This document shows, piece by piece, positions 20,723 through 28,686 of a stretch of DNA of 48,283 bases. Source of the DNA: Nanobdellota archaeon. Lineage in GTDB: Archaea; Nanobdellota; Nanobdellia; Pacearchaeales; GW2011-AR1. The notes beneath the pieces were generated by a model that did no database searches, had not been told where the DNA came from, and worked only from the letters and a program-made list of their open reading frames with translations. Where the stretch lies: the NCBI GenBank assembly GCA_030648285.1, contig JAUSIC010000003.1, positions 1 through 48,283 of the forward strand. The letters run 5' to 3'. Within the stretch, counting starts at the first letter, position 1, and the number at the start of each line of letters is the position of its first letter. The position numbers and the translations under genes were made by a program.

Positions 20723-21408
20723 TTTAAAAATCTTAAAATAAAGAGCCTTTTAAGCATTCCTGGAAGAATCCTCAACTTAACTGTGCTATAATCAGATTCT
20801 TTTGGTATTAGAAAGTATTCTTTTATCCTGAATTTTTTCTGCTGAATTCTATACAAAAGCTCTATATCAAATTCAAAGCCAGTGCATATAAAATTTTTCT
20901 CTAGGCTATCCCATACATACCTGTTCATGAATTTTGCTCCTGCCTGAGTGTCTGAAAGATAAATCCTGAAAAGAATTTTTGAGACAAGTGCATTACTAAT
21001 TGAGAAAAATCTCCTGCTCGTAGAAGTTTGATATTTCATGCTTCTGTGCTTGAATTTTGTCCCTATAACAATGTCTGCATCCTCAAGAAAATTTATCATT
21101 TTTAATATTTCTTCTAATTGAAAGGGATTATCTGCATCTAAAAAACCAATTATGCTATTTTCTGCCTGATTAAAACCTTTTACTAATGCGTTCCCTTTTC
21201 CTCTTTCAGGAACATTGATAATTTTTAAAGGGTATCTTGATTTTAAAGAATTGCATATTTCAAAAGTTTTATCTTTGCAGGCATTGCAAACAATGATAAA
21301 TTCAAGTTTTTTAAAATGCTTTGAAAAAACATTAAAATATTCTAAGATAGATTTTTCTATTGATCTTTCAGCATTATGGGCAGGTATTACAAGAGAGAGA
21401 CTCCTCAT
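20719..21408 (-). CDS. Family 2 glycosyltransferase (dolichyl-phosphate sugar synthase-like)
   Basis: 229 residues. SLVIPAHNAERSIEKSI at the N terminus and GFLDADNPF with DAD at residues 91-93 are the GT2/GT-A nucleotide and metal motifs. GERGKGNALVKGF-type spacing (PERGKGNALVKGFN, 68-81) is typical of dolichyl-phosphate mannose/glucose synthases. TQAGAKFM near 152-160 also fits. There is no membrane tail. It probably loads a sugar onto polyprenyl phosphate for surface-glycan assembly. First gene of a two-gene operon. Confidence 0.82.
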   Translation of the reverse strand: MRSLSLVIPAHNAERSIEKSILEYFNVFSKHFKKLEFIIVCNACKDKTFEICNSLKSRYPLKIINVPERGKGNALVKGFNQAENSIIGFLDADNPFQLEEILKMINFLEDADIVIGTKFKHRSMKYQTSTSRRFFSISNALVSKILFRIYLSDTQAGAKFMNRYVWDSLEKNFICTGFEFDIELLYRIQQKKFRIKEYFLIPKESDYSTVKLRILPGMLKRLFILRFLK

Positions 21409-21429
21409 AAAGTCTTTTATTCCGGTTCA

Positions 21430-21437
21430 TTTATAAA
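21430..21437 (-). promoter_or_regulatory. TATA box of the GT2/deacetylase operon
   Basis: TTTATAAA (palindromic) centred 25.5 bases before the GT2 start at 21408, the typical leaderless spacing here. Confidence 0.55.
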
Positions 21438-21468
21438 AATAGTTATGGTAGTTTAATATATAGAAATC

Positions 21469-21476
21469 TTTTTTAA
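21469..21476 (+). promoter_or_regulatory. TATA-like box of the nucleotidyltransferase gene
   Basis: TTTTTTAA centred about 25 bases before the ATG at 21498. In this divergent gap (21409-21497) each gene has its own box, unlike the pairs that share one. Confidence 0.4.
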
Positions 21477-21497
21477 CCGAAAATTCTAACCCCGAAT

Positions 21498-22634
21498 ATG
21501 CTTTATACAGTTTCTAAAATAGCAGATAAAAAGATACAAGAGGATATTGAAATTATAAAGAAAATCATTCTTGGCAAATTAAACCCAAGAGCAATAGTTC
21601 TATTTGGGGGTTTTGGACATGGAGGAGGAAGTTTTAAGATTCTTAACAAAAAAATTATTCCTCTGAATGATTATGACATCTACATAATTATGAATAATAA
21701 GATTAATGATCCAATCTTAGAAGAGTTAGGAAAAGAATGCTCAAAAGCGCTTGGCAGAGGAGGAATGGAAATTGTTGAAAAATTCCAAGATACTTATGAT
21801 GAAGATAAATTCTTTCATGTGGATTTGCATTCTCTGGAATATAAAAAGTTGGAAAAATTATATCCTACCCAAAGAAGCTTTGATTTGAAAACGAGTCTTG
21901 TTATTTGGGGAGATAAAAATGTGCTTGATAAGATTCCCCAAATAAAAATATCAAAGTCAGATGCCATACGCTTGTTATTCAATAAACTTAATCATTTTGC
22001 TATTGCAGAAGGGAATTCAAATATAATAAAATCCATATATGCTGTTAAGGGGCTGACTGATTTATGTTCTAGCCTGCTAATCTTTTATGACAAGTATGAT
22101 TCAAAATATCAAGAAAGGGAGAAAAATTTTCAGGAATTAAATGTTCCTGACAGGTTGAAAAAACTTGTTTCAGAAGCAACCAAATCAAAGCTTTTTTATG
22201 GCTATTCTATAAAAAATGTTGAAAGGTTTTTTTTAGAATCCAAAAAATGGGTGGAATGGACACTAAAAAAGATATTAAGAGAATATCTTAAAATAGACTC
22301 AGAAGACTGGAAAGTCATATGCAGAAAAATGTATCAAAAACTTCCTTATATTTATTTTAATGATTATCTGAAAAGCAAGTATCTCTTTTTAGGACAGTAT
22401 TACCTAAATATTATGTTTTTTGTTTCTGGATTAAGAAAAAGAAAATTTTTAATTAAAAGCTTAATGAGATGGAGAGATGCTGGCTTGATAATAGGAACTG
22501 CAATGATACTCTATTCTTTCGAAGAAGAGAATGAAGCAGAAAGATACATTAAAAAAATAACAAACAGCAGAAAATCACTAAAAAAGAGAATTTTAGAGTT
22601 ATATTCTATATATTATCTGCAAAAATTGATATAA
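21498..22634 (+). CDS. Nucleotidyltransferase-fold protein of unknown role
   Basis: 378 residues. AIVLFGGFGHGGGSFKILNKKIIPLNDYDIYIIMN near residues 32-66 matches the polymerase-beta-type pattern hGG, then D-h-D (DYD at about 59-61), with an unusually glycine-rich loop GGFGHGGGS. FFHVDLHSLEY near 110-120 could give the third acidic residue. The rest is helical with basic patches and has no recognised domain. This superfamily ranges from antibiotic nucleotidylation to MNT-type toxin partners. The gene lies between glycan genes, so a sugar- or protein-nucleotidylating role is possible but unproven. Confidence 0.6.
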   Translation: MLYTVSKIADKKIQEDIEIIKKIILGKLNPRAIVLFGGFGHGGGSFKILNKKIIPLNDYDIYIIMNNKINDPILEELGKECSKALGRGGMEIVEKFQDTYDEDKFFHVDLHSLEYKKLEKLYPTQRSFDLKTSLVIWGDKNVLDKIPQIKISKSDAIRLLFNKLNHFAIAEGNSNIIKSIYAVKGLTDLCSSLLIFYDKYDSKYQEREKNFQELNVPDRLKKLVSEATKSKLFYGYSIKNVERFFLESKKWVEWTLKKILREYLKIDSEDWKVICRKMYQKLPYIYFNDYLKSKYLFLGQYYLNIMFFVSGLRKRKFLIKSLMRWRDAGLIIGTAMILYSFEEENEAERYIKKITNSRKSLKKRILELYSIYYLQKLI

Positions 22635-22647
22635 AATCATAAAAATC

Positions 22648-22655
22648 TTTATTAA
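22648..22655 (+). promoter_or_regulatory. TATA box of the radical SAM/phosphodiesterase operon
   Basis: TTTATTAA centred about 25 bases before the ATG at 22677. It would drive the tightly packed run of genes to 26932. Confidence 0.5.
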
Positions 22656-22676
22656 TCCTCTAATTGATAACCCCCT

Positions 22677-24116
22677 ATGAAACTAGTTTTAATTGAACCT
22701 AACATCCAAGGATACGCACTAATGCCCACAATGTCTCTGGCAATACTAAAATCATACATAAATGAGAAAAGCAGGCATAATGCAAGAGTAATAGACTTGA
22801 TATTTCATAAAAAAAATTGGAAAGAATATTTAAGCGAACAGATAAAAGAATTAAAACCTGATTTAATAGGAATGTCTGTTTTAAGCTTCAATTATCTAGC
22901 TGCTTTGGAAATTGCCAAGTTCATAAAGGAAAAATTTGGAACAAAGATAATATTCGGGGGCGTGCACGTAATTCTTTCTCCAGAAGAGGTTATAGAAAAT
23001 AAAGATGTGGATATAATCTGCACAGGAGAAGGAGAAGAAGTATTAAAGAATCTTTTGGATAAAAAACTAAATTGCAAAGATGTGAAAGGGATATGGTATA
23101 AAAAAGAAGAAAAAATAATCAAAAATCAAAAAATAAAACTGATAGAAAACTTGGACAGTATTCCGTTTCCAGATTGGAGTGATTTTGACTTAAAAAAATA
23201 TTTTTTGATAAGCGGAAACAATCTTCCGATAATGGGTTCTCGCGGATGTCCTTACCAATGCACGTACTGCAGTAATCATGCATTAAGAGAAAATTTGATT
23301 GGAAAATATGTAAGATTCAGAAGCGTGGACAACATAATAGAAGAAATAGAATTGAGAATAAAGCAATACCACAACAAGGGATTCAAATATCTATTTTTTT
23401 ATGATGATACTTTCATAATGTACAGAGATTTTGTCTTAGAATTTTGCAGGAAATTCAAAGAAAAAGGGTTTCATAAAAAAATAAAATGGAACGTGAATGT
23501 AAGGGCAAATCTCGTTACAGATGAAATAATAAAAGCAATGAAAGATGCAGGATGCTATGAAGTAAGAATGGGAGTTGAAGCAGGAAATGATTACATAAGA
23601 AATGAAATCTATAAGAGAAATATGTCTGAAAAGCAAATTTTTGATGCTATTAAAATAATTAAAAAATATGGGTTGCAACTAAGACTGCAGTTCATAATTG
23701 GCGCTCCTTATGAGAACCTTGATATGATGAATGAAAGCTTTGAAATGGCAAAAAAATCAGAAGCAGATTATGTCTTGTTTCCTGTCTTAATTCCTCTTCC
23801 TTCGACAAAAATGAAGGAACTTTGCGAAGAAGAAGGAGTCATTGAAAGAAAGAAATTCAAAAGTTCGCATGAAATGTTCACTAATCCTGTTGTAAGAACA
23901 AAATTTGTGTCAAGAAAAGAAATCAAAAATTTTGTCAATAAAATAAGAATGTACCAGGTTAAAAAATATTTTTTAGAAGGATTAAAGTTAAGAGGCTTAA
24001 TCTTTGTAAAAGATTCCTTGATTTTTTTTGTCTATTACAAGAGAAAATATGATTTGGAAATAGATAACATTTTCCGTTTTACAATAAATAAATACAAGCT
24101 TGAGGATTTAAAATGA
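22677..24116 (+). CDS. B12-binding-type radical SAM protein
   Basis: 479 residues. The N-terminal B12-binding-type domain has KPDLIGMSVLSFNYLAALEIAKFI and IIFGGVHVILSPEEVIENKDVDIICTGEGEEV (about 62-120). SRGCPYQCTYCSNH places the 4Fe-4S cysteines at 191, 195 and 198 (CX3CX2C). FFYDDTFIM, RMGVEAGNDYIRNEIYKRNMS and QFIIGAPYENLDMMNESF follow in family order. The substrate is unknown. Members modify lipids, glycans or cofactors, often methylating unactivated carbons. It overlaps the next gene by four bases. Confidence 0.9.
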   Translation: MKLVLIEPNIQGYALMPTMSLAILKSYINEKSRHNARVIDLIFHKKNWKEYLSEQIKELKPDLIGMSVLSFNYLAALEIAKFIKEKFGTKIIFGGVHVILSPEEVIENKDVDIICTGEGEEVLKNLLDKKLNCKDVKGIWYKKEEKIIKNQKIKLIENLDSIPFPDWSDFDLKKYFLISGNNLPIMGSRGCPYQCTYCSNHALRENLIGKYVRFRSVDNIIEEIELRIKQYHNKGFKYLFFYDDTFIMYRDFVLEFCRKFKEKGFHKKIKWNVNVRANLVTDEIIKAMKDAGCYEVRMGVEAGNDYIRNEIYKRNMSEKQIFDAIKIIKKYGLQLRLQFIIGAPYENLDMMNESFEMAKKSEADYVLFPVLIPLPSTKMKELCEEEGVIERKKFKSSHEMFTNPVVRTKFVSRKEIKNFVNKIRMYQVKKYFLEGLKLRGLIFVKDSLIFFVYYKRKYDLEIDNIFRFTINKYKLEDLK

Positions 24117-25513
24117 GTCAATTAAAAGTTCTATTAATTCAACCAAATTACAGAAGAATCTATGCATACGCAAAAAACAAAGAGATTACTCCTATTTTTC
24201 CTCCATTTGGACTTGCTTATATCGCAGCAGTATTGAAAAAAAATAATATTCCTGTTAAGATATTAGAATCAAATGTTTTTGATTTAAATCATGAACAGAT
24301 AAAAAAGGAAATTGAGGAGTATAATCCCAATATTGTTGGAATTACTTCTACAACTTCAATGATTGAAGAAGCTCATGAAATCGCCCTGCTTTGTGACGAG
24401 AAAATAAAAGTAATAATAGGGGGAGTTCATGCAAGTTCTCTTCCAGAAGAAACACTGGAAAAATTCGAGAGATTTGATTTTTTAGTAAGGGGAGAAGGAG
24501 AATTTGCAATGCTGGAACTTGTTCAAAAGAAACCCTTGGAGAAAATAAAAGGGTTATCTTACAGAAAAAATGGGAAAATAAAACATAATGCTCCAAGAGA
24601 ATTAAACAATCAACTCGATGAACTCCCTTTCCCTTCGAGAGAACTTTTGCCAATGGATAAATATTTCAGCGCAGGAGCAAAACAAACACCAAGCGATTAC
24701 ATACTCAGCTCGAGAGGATGCCCTTACCAATGCATTTTTTGTGCAGACCATCTTGTCCATGGAAGAAAATTTAGGTTTAGAAGCCCTGAAAATATAATTA
24801 AAGAAGTCGAGGAACTCCATAAAAGAGGGGTGAAAGACTGGGATTTTATCGATGATAATTTCACTTTAATTAATGAAAGAGTTGAAAAATTCTGCGATTT
24901 GATGATACAAAAAGGACTAAATAAAAAAATGAGCTGGAGATGTGCAAATGGAATAAGAGTTGACAGGATAACTCTTGAATTATTGAAAAAAATGAAAGAA
25001 GCAGGCTGTTACATGGTTTCTCTTGGAATAGAATCTGGAAATGAAGAAATTCTAAGAAATATGAAGAAAGACATTAATCTAGAAAAAGTTAGAATGGCTG
25101 TTAAATGGTGCAATGAAGTCGGAATTGAAACAAGAGGGTTATTCATGTTTGGTAATCTCGGGGAAAATGAAAAAACAATGCAAGACACAATAGATTTCGC
25201 AAAAAGCCTTAATTTAGATACAGCATCCTTTCATATAACAATTCCTTTTCCAAATACAGAATATTGGAACATTGTAAAAAAAGAAGGAGAAATATATCCA
25301 AAGAATTATAGGGATTATATTGCATATGGAAACGTTATCTTCAAGCACGGAGAACTGAATGAAAAAACATTATTAAAAATGCAAACGAAAGCATTCAAGG
25401 AATTTTATTTCAGGCCAAAAATAGTTTTCAAGGCTTTGAAAAGCATGAATTCTCTTAGAAAAATAAAAGTTTACTTTAATGCAGGAATTGCTTTTCTTGG
25501 AATAAATAAATGA
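24113..25513 (+). CDS. B12-binding-type radical SAM protein
   Basis: 466 residues. The N-terminal domain carries VGITSTTSMIEEAHEIALLC and VIIGGVHASSLPEETLEKFERFDFLVRGEGE (about 77-130). SSRGCPYQCIFCAD gives Cys203, Cys207 and Cys210. DDNFTLINERVEKFCDL, SLGIESGNEEILRNMKKDI and GLFMFGNLGENEKTM follow. It is related to its upstream neighbour but not a recent copy. It overlaps both neighbours by four bases, so this is one translation unit with the phosphodiesterase-like gene. Confidence 0.9.
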   Translation: MSQLKVLLIQPNYRRIYAYAKNKEITPIFPPFGLAYIAAVLKKNNIPVKILESNVFDLNHEQIKKEIEEYNPNIVGITSTTSMIEEAHEIALLCDEKIKVIIGGVHASSLPEETLEKFERFDFLVRGEGEFAMLELVQKKPLEKIKGLSYRKNGKIKHNAPRELNNQLDELPFPSRELLPMDKYFSAGAKQTPSDYILSSRGCPYQCIFCADHLVHGRKFRFRSPENIIKEVEELHKRGVKDWDFIDDNFTLINERVEKFCDLMIQKGLNKKMSWRCANGIRVDRITLELLKKMKEAGCYMVSLGIESGNEEILRNMKKDINLEKVRMAVKWCNEVGIETRGLFMFGNLGENEKTMQDTIDFAKSLNLDTASFHITIPFPNTEYWNIVKKEGEIYPKNYRDYIAYGNVIFKHGELNEKTLLKMQTKAFKEFYFRPKIVFKALKSMNSLRKIKVYFNAGIAFLGINK

Positions 25514-26409
25514 TAAAAATAATCATGATAGACGCATTCAAAGAAGAATATCTAAACTATGCCCCTTATCTTTCTTCATTGACAAAAAAATATCAATGGG
25601 GAGAATTAAAAATGCCAATTGGACATTGGGGAGGAGTAGAAGTATTCTTTCATGGAAAATCTGACAAGCTTGCTCTTTTTCAAAAAAAAGAGAAATCTTC
25701 ATTAAAATGGACTAAAAAATTTGCTTGGCTCGAGAAATTATTCGGAAGAACAGCTATTGATGCCTTGATAAATTTTCCAAGGTTTATCTTAGGTTATGAA
25801 TTATTCAAAACAGGAAAAGTTCCAATTAACCAATTAGGGAAATTTGATTTTTGTGTTAAAGAACCATTATACTCTTCAAAAGAGATAGAATTTGAATATA
25901 TTGGAGATTTAGACAATGTAGCACATAGATATGGGACAAAAAGCCAGCGGACAATCGACACAATAAAAAAAGTTGATGAAAAAATATCCAAAGAGGATTT
26001 TGATATAATATTTTCAGACCATGGAATGATTGATGTTAAAAAAACAATCAATGTTCCTTTAAGTGAGAATTGCTTTATTGATTCAGACATGGCAAGATAC
26101 TGGGGAAATGAAGAGGAATTAAATGAGATAAAAAAGAGACTTCCAATGAAAGATGGAAAGATAATTGACTGGAAAGATAAATCTTATGGAGATCTGATTT
26201 TTATTGTCAAGCCAGGAATTTTAATCTTGCCTAATTATTGGCAAGGAAAACAACCTGCAAAGGCTATGCATGGTTATTATGGAGATAATAAAGAACTAAA
26301 TGGGATTTACATAATAAAAAAACAAGGAAACAGGAAAAATTTGGGGGTAGAAGAATTGCATGAGATATTGAATAAAATGAAGGAGGAAGAGAAAATTGGA
26401 AGAAAATAA
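25510..26409 (+). CDS. Alkaline-phosphatase-superfamily phosphodiesterase-like protein
   Basis: 299 residues. IIMIDAFKEEYL at residues 4-15 holds the first metal-binding Asp of the superfamily. EYIGDLDNVAHRYG near 133-146, IIFSDHGMIDV near 164-174 (the DHG motif) and AKAMHGYYGDN near 256-266 are the other metal sites, in the usual order. It is short for type I phosphodiesterases, and the nucleophile Ser/Thr is not obvious near residue 42. No signal peptide, so it is probably cytoplasmic. Four-base overlap with the radical SAM gene suggests a shared pathway. Confidence 0.7.
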   Translation: MIKIIMIDAFKEEYLNYAPYLSSLTKKYQWGELKMPIGHWGGVEVFFHGKSDKLALFQKKEKSSLKWTKKFAWLEKLFGRTAIDALINFPRFILGYELFKTGKVPINQLGKFDFCVKEPLYSSKEIEFEYIGDLDNVAHRYGTKSQRTIDTIKKVDEKISKEDFDIIFSDHGMIDVKKTINVPLSENCFIDSDMARYWGNEEELNEIKKRLPMKDGKIIDWKDKSYGDLIFIVKPGILILPNYWQGKQPAKAMHGYYGDNKELNGIYIIKKQGNRKNLGVEELHEILNKMKEEEKIGRK

Positions 26410-26932
26410 ACTAGAAGACACTTATGAAGATAAAAATCTTTTAACAAGATTTTACTTCAGAACAAAGGTTTGGTTAGCAGTAAGAACTGCAAAATTAAAA
26501 AAAGAAGATATTATATTAGACTTTGGATGCGGAGGAGGGTGGCTGGAAAAGAAACTCAAGGGTTATCAAATATATGGATATGATATTAATCCTAAGAAAA
26601 CATTTATCAAAGATTATAAAACAATCAAACCCAATAAGATTTTTGTTCTGGACGTATTTGAGCATATTCCAACAGAAGAAATCAAAAAAATAGTTGAGAA
26701 TTTTAAAAAATTAAATAATAATTTTATATTAATTGTTTCTGTTCCTACTGAAAATTTAGCTTCAAGAAAAATAAGAAAATTCGTAGGCAAGCCAGAAGTT
26801 CCAAAAGAACACATCACAAAATATCAAGAGATAACTAAAATTTTAAAAGATAATTTTATTATAAAAAAGAGAATTAATTTTTTCACAATTAGCCATATTT
26901 TAATATTTAGTTATAATTCGCTTGATATATGA
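26396..26932 (+). CDS. SAM-dependent methyltransferase (class I, short)
   Basis: 178 residues from a TTG start at 26396. AAGGAGGAAGAG at 26380-26391 is a strong Shine-Dalgarno 5-15 bases upstream, and the frame overlaps the previous stop. DIILDFGCGGGWLEKKL near residues 40-56 is motif I, and FVLDVFEHIP near 84-93 is the acidic motif. The end NFFTISHILIFSY fits ubiquinone/menaquinone-type (UbiE-like) methyltransferases of glycan clusters. The last 26 bases overlap the 3' end of the GT39-like gene on the other strand. Confidence 0.75.
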   Translation: MEENKLEDTYEDKNLLTRFYFRTKVWLAVRTAKLKKEDIILDFGCGGGWLEKKLKGYQIYGYDINPKKTFIKDYKTIKPNKIFVLDVFEHIPTEEIKKIVENFKKLNNNFILIVSVPTENLASRKIRKFVGKPEVPKEHITKYQEITKILKDNFIIKKRINFFTISHILIFSYNSLDI

Positions 26933-28511
26933 CTAAAATTGGTTGATTGTCCTGTTGATAACCCTGAACAGGAAACCATGTATCATTATGAACCATTGGA
27001 TAATTTACCATCCAATCATCATGTTTCTGAAATATTGACAAAATTAAAAACTTTGGTTTTTCTTTATTTACAAATTCATCAAAGCTTGTTTCATTGAAAT
27101 AATCCCCGCTATGACTTTCTGGATTTTTAAATCCGTCATCAAATGTTCCTGTTCTTCTTTCGGAATAATAAGAAATCTGTGGGAAGCTCTGGGTTATAAT
27201 TGTATCATCAATATTTGAATGCTGTTTTATCCATTCTCCTGCAAGTTTAAGTTCATAATAAGAACTCTTTTTACTTTCTGTTAGCTGATAACCCCAAACT
27301 AAATTAGGTATAAGACTAGCAACTAGAATAATTAAAATCAAAATAGCAATAACTTTTTTATTTATCTTCAGATGCTTTTCTACTAGTTTTCCTAATTCAA
27401 AAAGAGGAATCGCAGCAATCATAAACAAGAAGGGATGCTGCATTAAGGTATATCTCTGCTGAGCAGTCGGATCCATTTGCATATAGCCTAATACCAAAAG
27501 AGGAAGAGCTATCCAGAGAAAAACAAATAACTTGCTTTGAATTGTCTTGTTTTTGAATATCTTGTCAAATCCTAAAAAAAGATCTGCAAAGAAATAAACA
27601 GCACCGATTATAAACAATATGAATATCGGAAGAGTCAGATTATATGGCAAATCCAAGAAGTAAATAGGCCAGTTTACAACAGAAGTTCTCGCTACTGGTG
27701 CAGCTGCTGTCTTGATAATACCCAAGTCATAAGAGAGTATATCTATCAGAGGATTTCCAAAATGCTTTGCATAAACAATAAAATGAGGCACTAAGGCTAA
27801 GGCAAATATTAAAAGAGTAATCCACAAAGATTTATTTTTTAGAAACTTAAACTTTTCTTTAATAAAAGCAAGTACGAAAAACATTGGAAGAACCATTAGG
27901 TTCTGCATTCTGATTAAAACAGATACAGCAAGGAAAAGTCCAGACAAGTACAGATATTTTTTTCCCTTTTCCATTTCATATCCTTTCCAAAAAAGAAACA
28001 AAGTCAAAAGAATAAAAAAAGTAGAAGGTATATCTGTCATTGTTCTTCCTGTGAAGAAAAAAGCAACCCATGAAAAAGTAAGTCCTATTGCTGTGAATAA
28101 GGCATATTTTTTATTGAACATGTCCCTGACTAAAAAATAAGAAACTGCGATAATTCCTGTTGAAAACAAAACTTCTGAAAATCTTATTCCAACTTCCCCT
28201 AATCCAATCTTAAAAAATAAGGCTCCAAATAATGGCCACAAAGCTCCTCTTCTGTAATACCACAAATCAGTCATATTACCAACACCTGCCCATAATTTAG
28301 CAGTAGACATGTATTCTGCACCATCAAACCACATTGCCTGGTCTTTTGTTATAAAAAAGACTACAACCCTAATAACAAATGCTAAAATTAAAACTCCAAT
28401 AAATGCCTTATCATAATTATCTTGAACCCAAGAAAATAGTTTTGTTTTTATTGTCTTTTTTCTTTCTTCAATAATTTTTTCTTCTGATTTAATTGCTATT
28501 ATTTCTTCCAT
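26907..28511 (-). CDS. GT39/ArnT-like polyprenyl-phosphate-sugar glycosyltransferase
   Basis: 534 residues, with a soluble N-terminal extension then about 11-12 membrane segments. The first external loop MWFDGAEYMSTAKLWAGVG near residues 59-77 holds the catalytic acidic residues (DGAEY) of the GT-C fold. TGRTMTDIPSTFFILLTLFLFWKGYEM and the soluble C-terminal end (FPQISYYSERRTGTFDDG) fit the dolichyl-phosphate-mannose mannosyltransferase group. It would move a sugar from polyprenyl phosphate onto an exported acceptor. It is preceded by two tandem leader mini-ORFs. Confidence 0.82.
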   Translation of the reverse strand: MEEIIAIKSEEKIIEERKKTIKTKLFSWVQDNYDKAFIGVLILAFVIRVVVFFITKDQAMWFDGAEYMSTAKLWAGVGNMTDLWYYRRGALWPLFGALFFKIGLGEVGIRFSEVLFSTGIIAVSYFLVRDMFNKKYALFTAIGLTFSWVAFFFTGRTMTDIPSTFFILLTLFLFWKGYEMEKGKKYLYLSGLFLAVSVLIRMQNLMVLPMFFVLAFIKEKFKFLKNKSLWITLLIFALALVPHFIVYAKHFGNPLIDILSYDLGIIKTAAAPVARTSVVNWPIYFLDLPYNLTLPIFILFIIGAVYFFADLFLGFDKIFKNKTIQSKLFVFLWIALPLLVLGYMQMDPTAQQRYTLMQHPFLFMIAAIPLFELGKLVEKHLKINKKVIAILILIILVASLIPNLVWGYQLTESKKSSYYELKLAGEWIKQHSNIDDTIITQSFPQISYYSERRTGTFDDGFKNPESHSGDYFNETSFDEFVNKEKPKFLILSIFQKHDDWMVNYPMVHNDTWFPVQGYQQDNQPILVIYQANYN

Positions 28512-28561
28512 TACATAAAATCTCCTATTTTATGTTTGTGGCAAATCTCCTGTTTGCTCAT
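28511..28561 (-). CDS. Leader mini-ORF 6 (second of a tandem pair, coupled to the GT39-like gene)
   Basis: 16 codons, MSKQEICHKHKIGDFM. The ATG overlaps the stop of the preceding leader (TAATG) and the TAA overlaps the ATG of the GT39-like gene (TAATG). The first seven residues equal those of leader 4, but with CAG kept and GAA changed to GAG, a synonymous difference. Confidence 0.6.
   Translation of the reverse strand: MSKQEICHKHKIGDFM
28513..28535 (-). promoter_or_regulatory. SD-presenting hairpin before the GT39-like gene
   Basis: On the minus strand the arms are ACATAAAAT and ATTTTATGT, a perfect 9-bp stem, with the five-base loop AGGAG, a clear Shine-Dalgarno. The ATG follows the stem by one base. 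It is the strongest stem in the family. Confidence 0.7.
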
Positions 28562-28659
28562 TATGAAAATTCTTCTGAATTTTTATTTGTGCTGTCGCTC
28601 GGCTTTGACGAACGAACGGCTGACTTCTTGTCTGCAGTGAAATTTCCTATTTCTGTCAT
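28561..28659 (-). CDS. Leader mini-ORF 7 (first of a tandem pair)
   Basis: A 32-codon frame beginning MTEIGNFTADKKSAVR and ending STNKNSEEFS. The front is identical to leader 2 over 76 bases, and the end resembles leader 1. It is therefore a mosaic of two other leaders. The TAA overlaps the ATG of leader 6. A TATA-like TTTTTTAA (28683-28690) lies about 27 bases before its ATG, so it probably opens the transcript. Confidence 0.6.
   Translation of the reverse strand: MTEIGNFTADKKSAVRSSKPSDSTNKNSEEFS
28566..28583 (-). promoter_or_regulatory. Hairpin before leader mini-ORF 6
   Basis: Arms AAAATTC and GAATTTT on the minus strand, loop AGAA. The same stem as at 1854-1871, but with a degenerate purine-rich loop (AGAAGA) in place of GGGAG. 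Confidence 0.5.
28584..28659 (-). repeat. 76-base dispersed repeat, copy B
   Basis: Reverse complement is identical to 5867-5942 at every position. It forms the front part of leader mini-ORF 7. Confidence 0.9.
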
Positions 28660-28686
28660 TATATGATTTGTTATATTGATTATTTT

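Noticed and set aside
26907-26932. Convergent 26-base overlap as evidence of a truncated gene
   Set aside because: Both proteins look complete; short convergent overlaps recur at 30618-30634, 36858-36868 and 44059-44066, so this is general compaction.
1826-28659. Leader copies as a CRISPR array or insertion sequence
   Set aside because: Copies are single or paired, of unequal length, on both strands, with no regular spacers, transposase, terminal repeats or target duplications.
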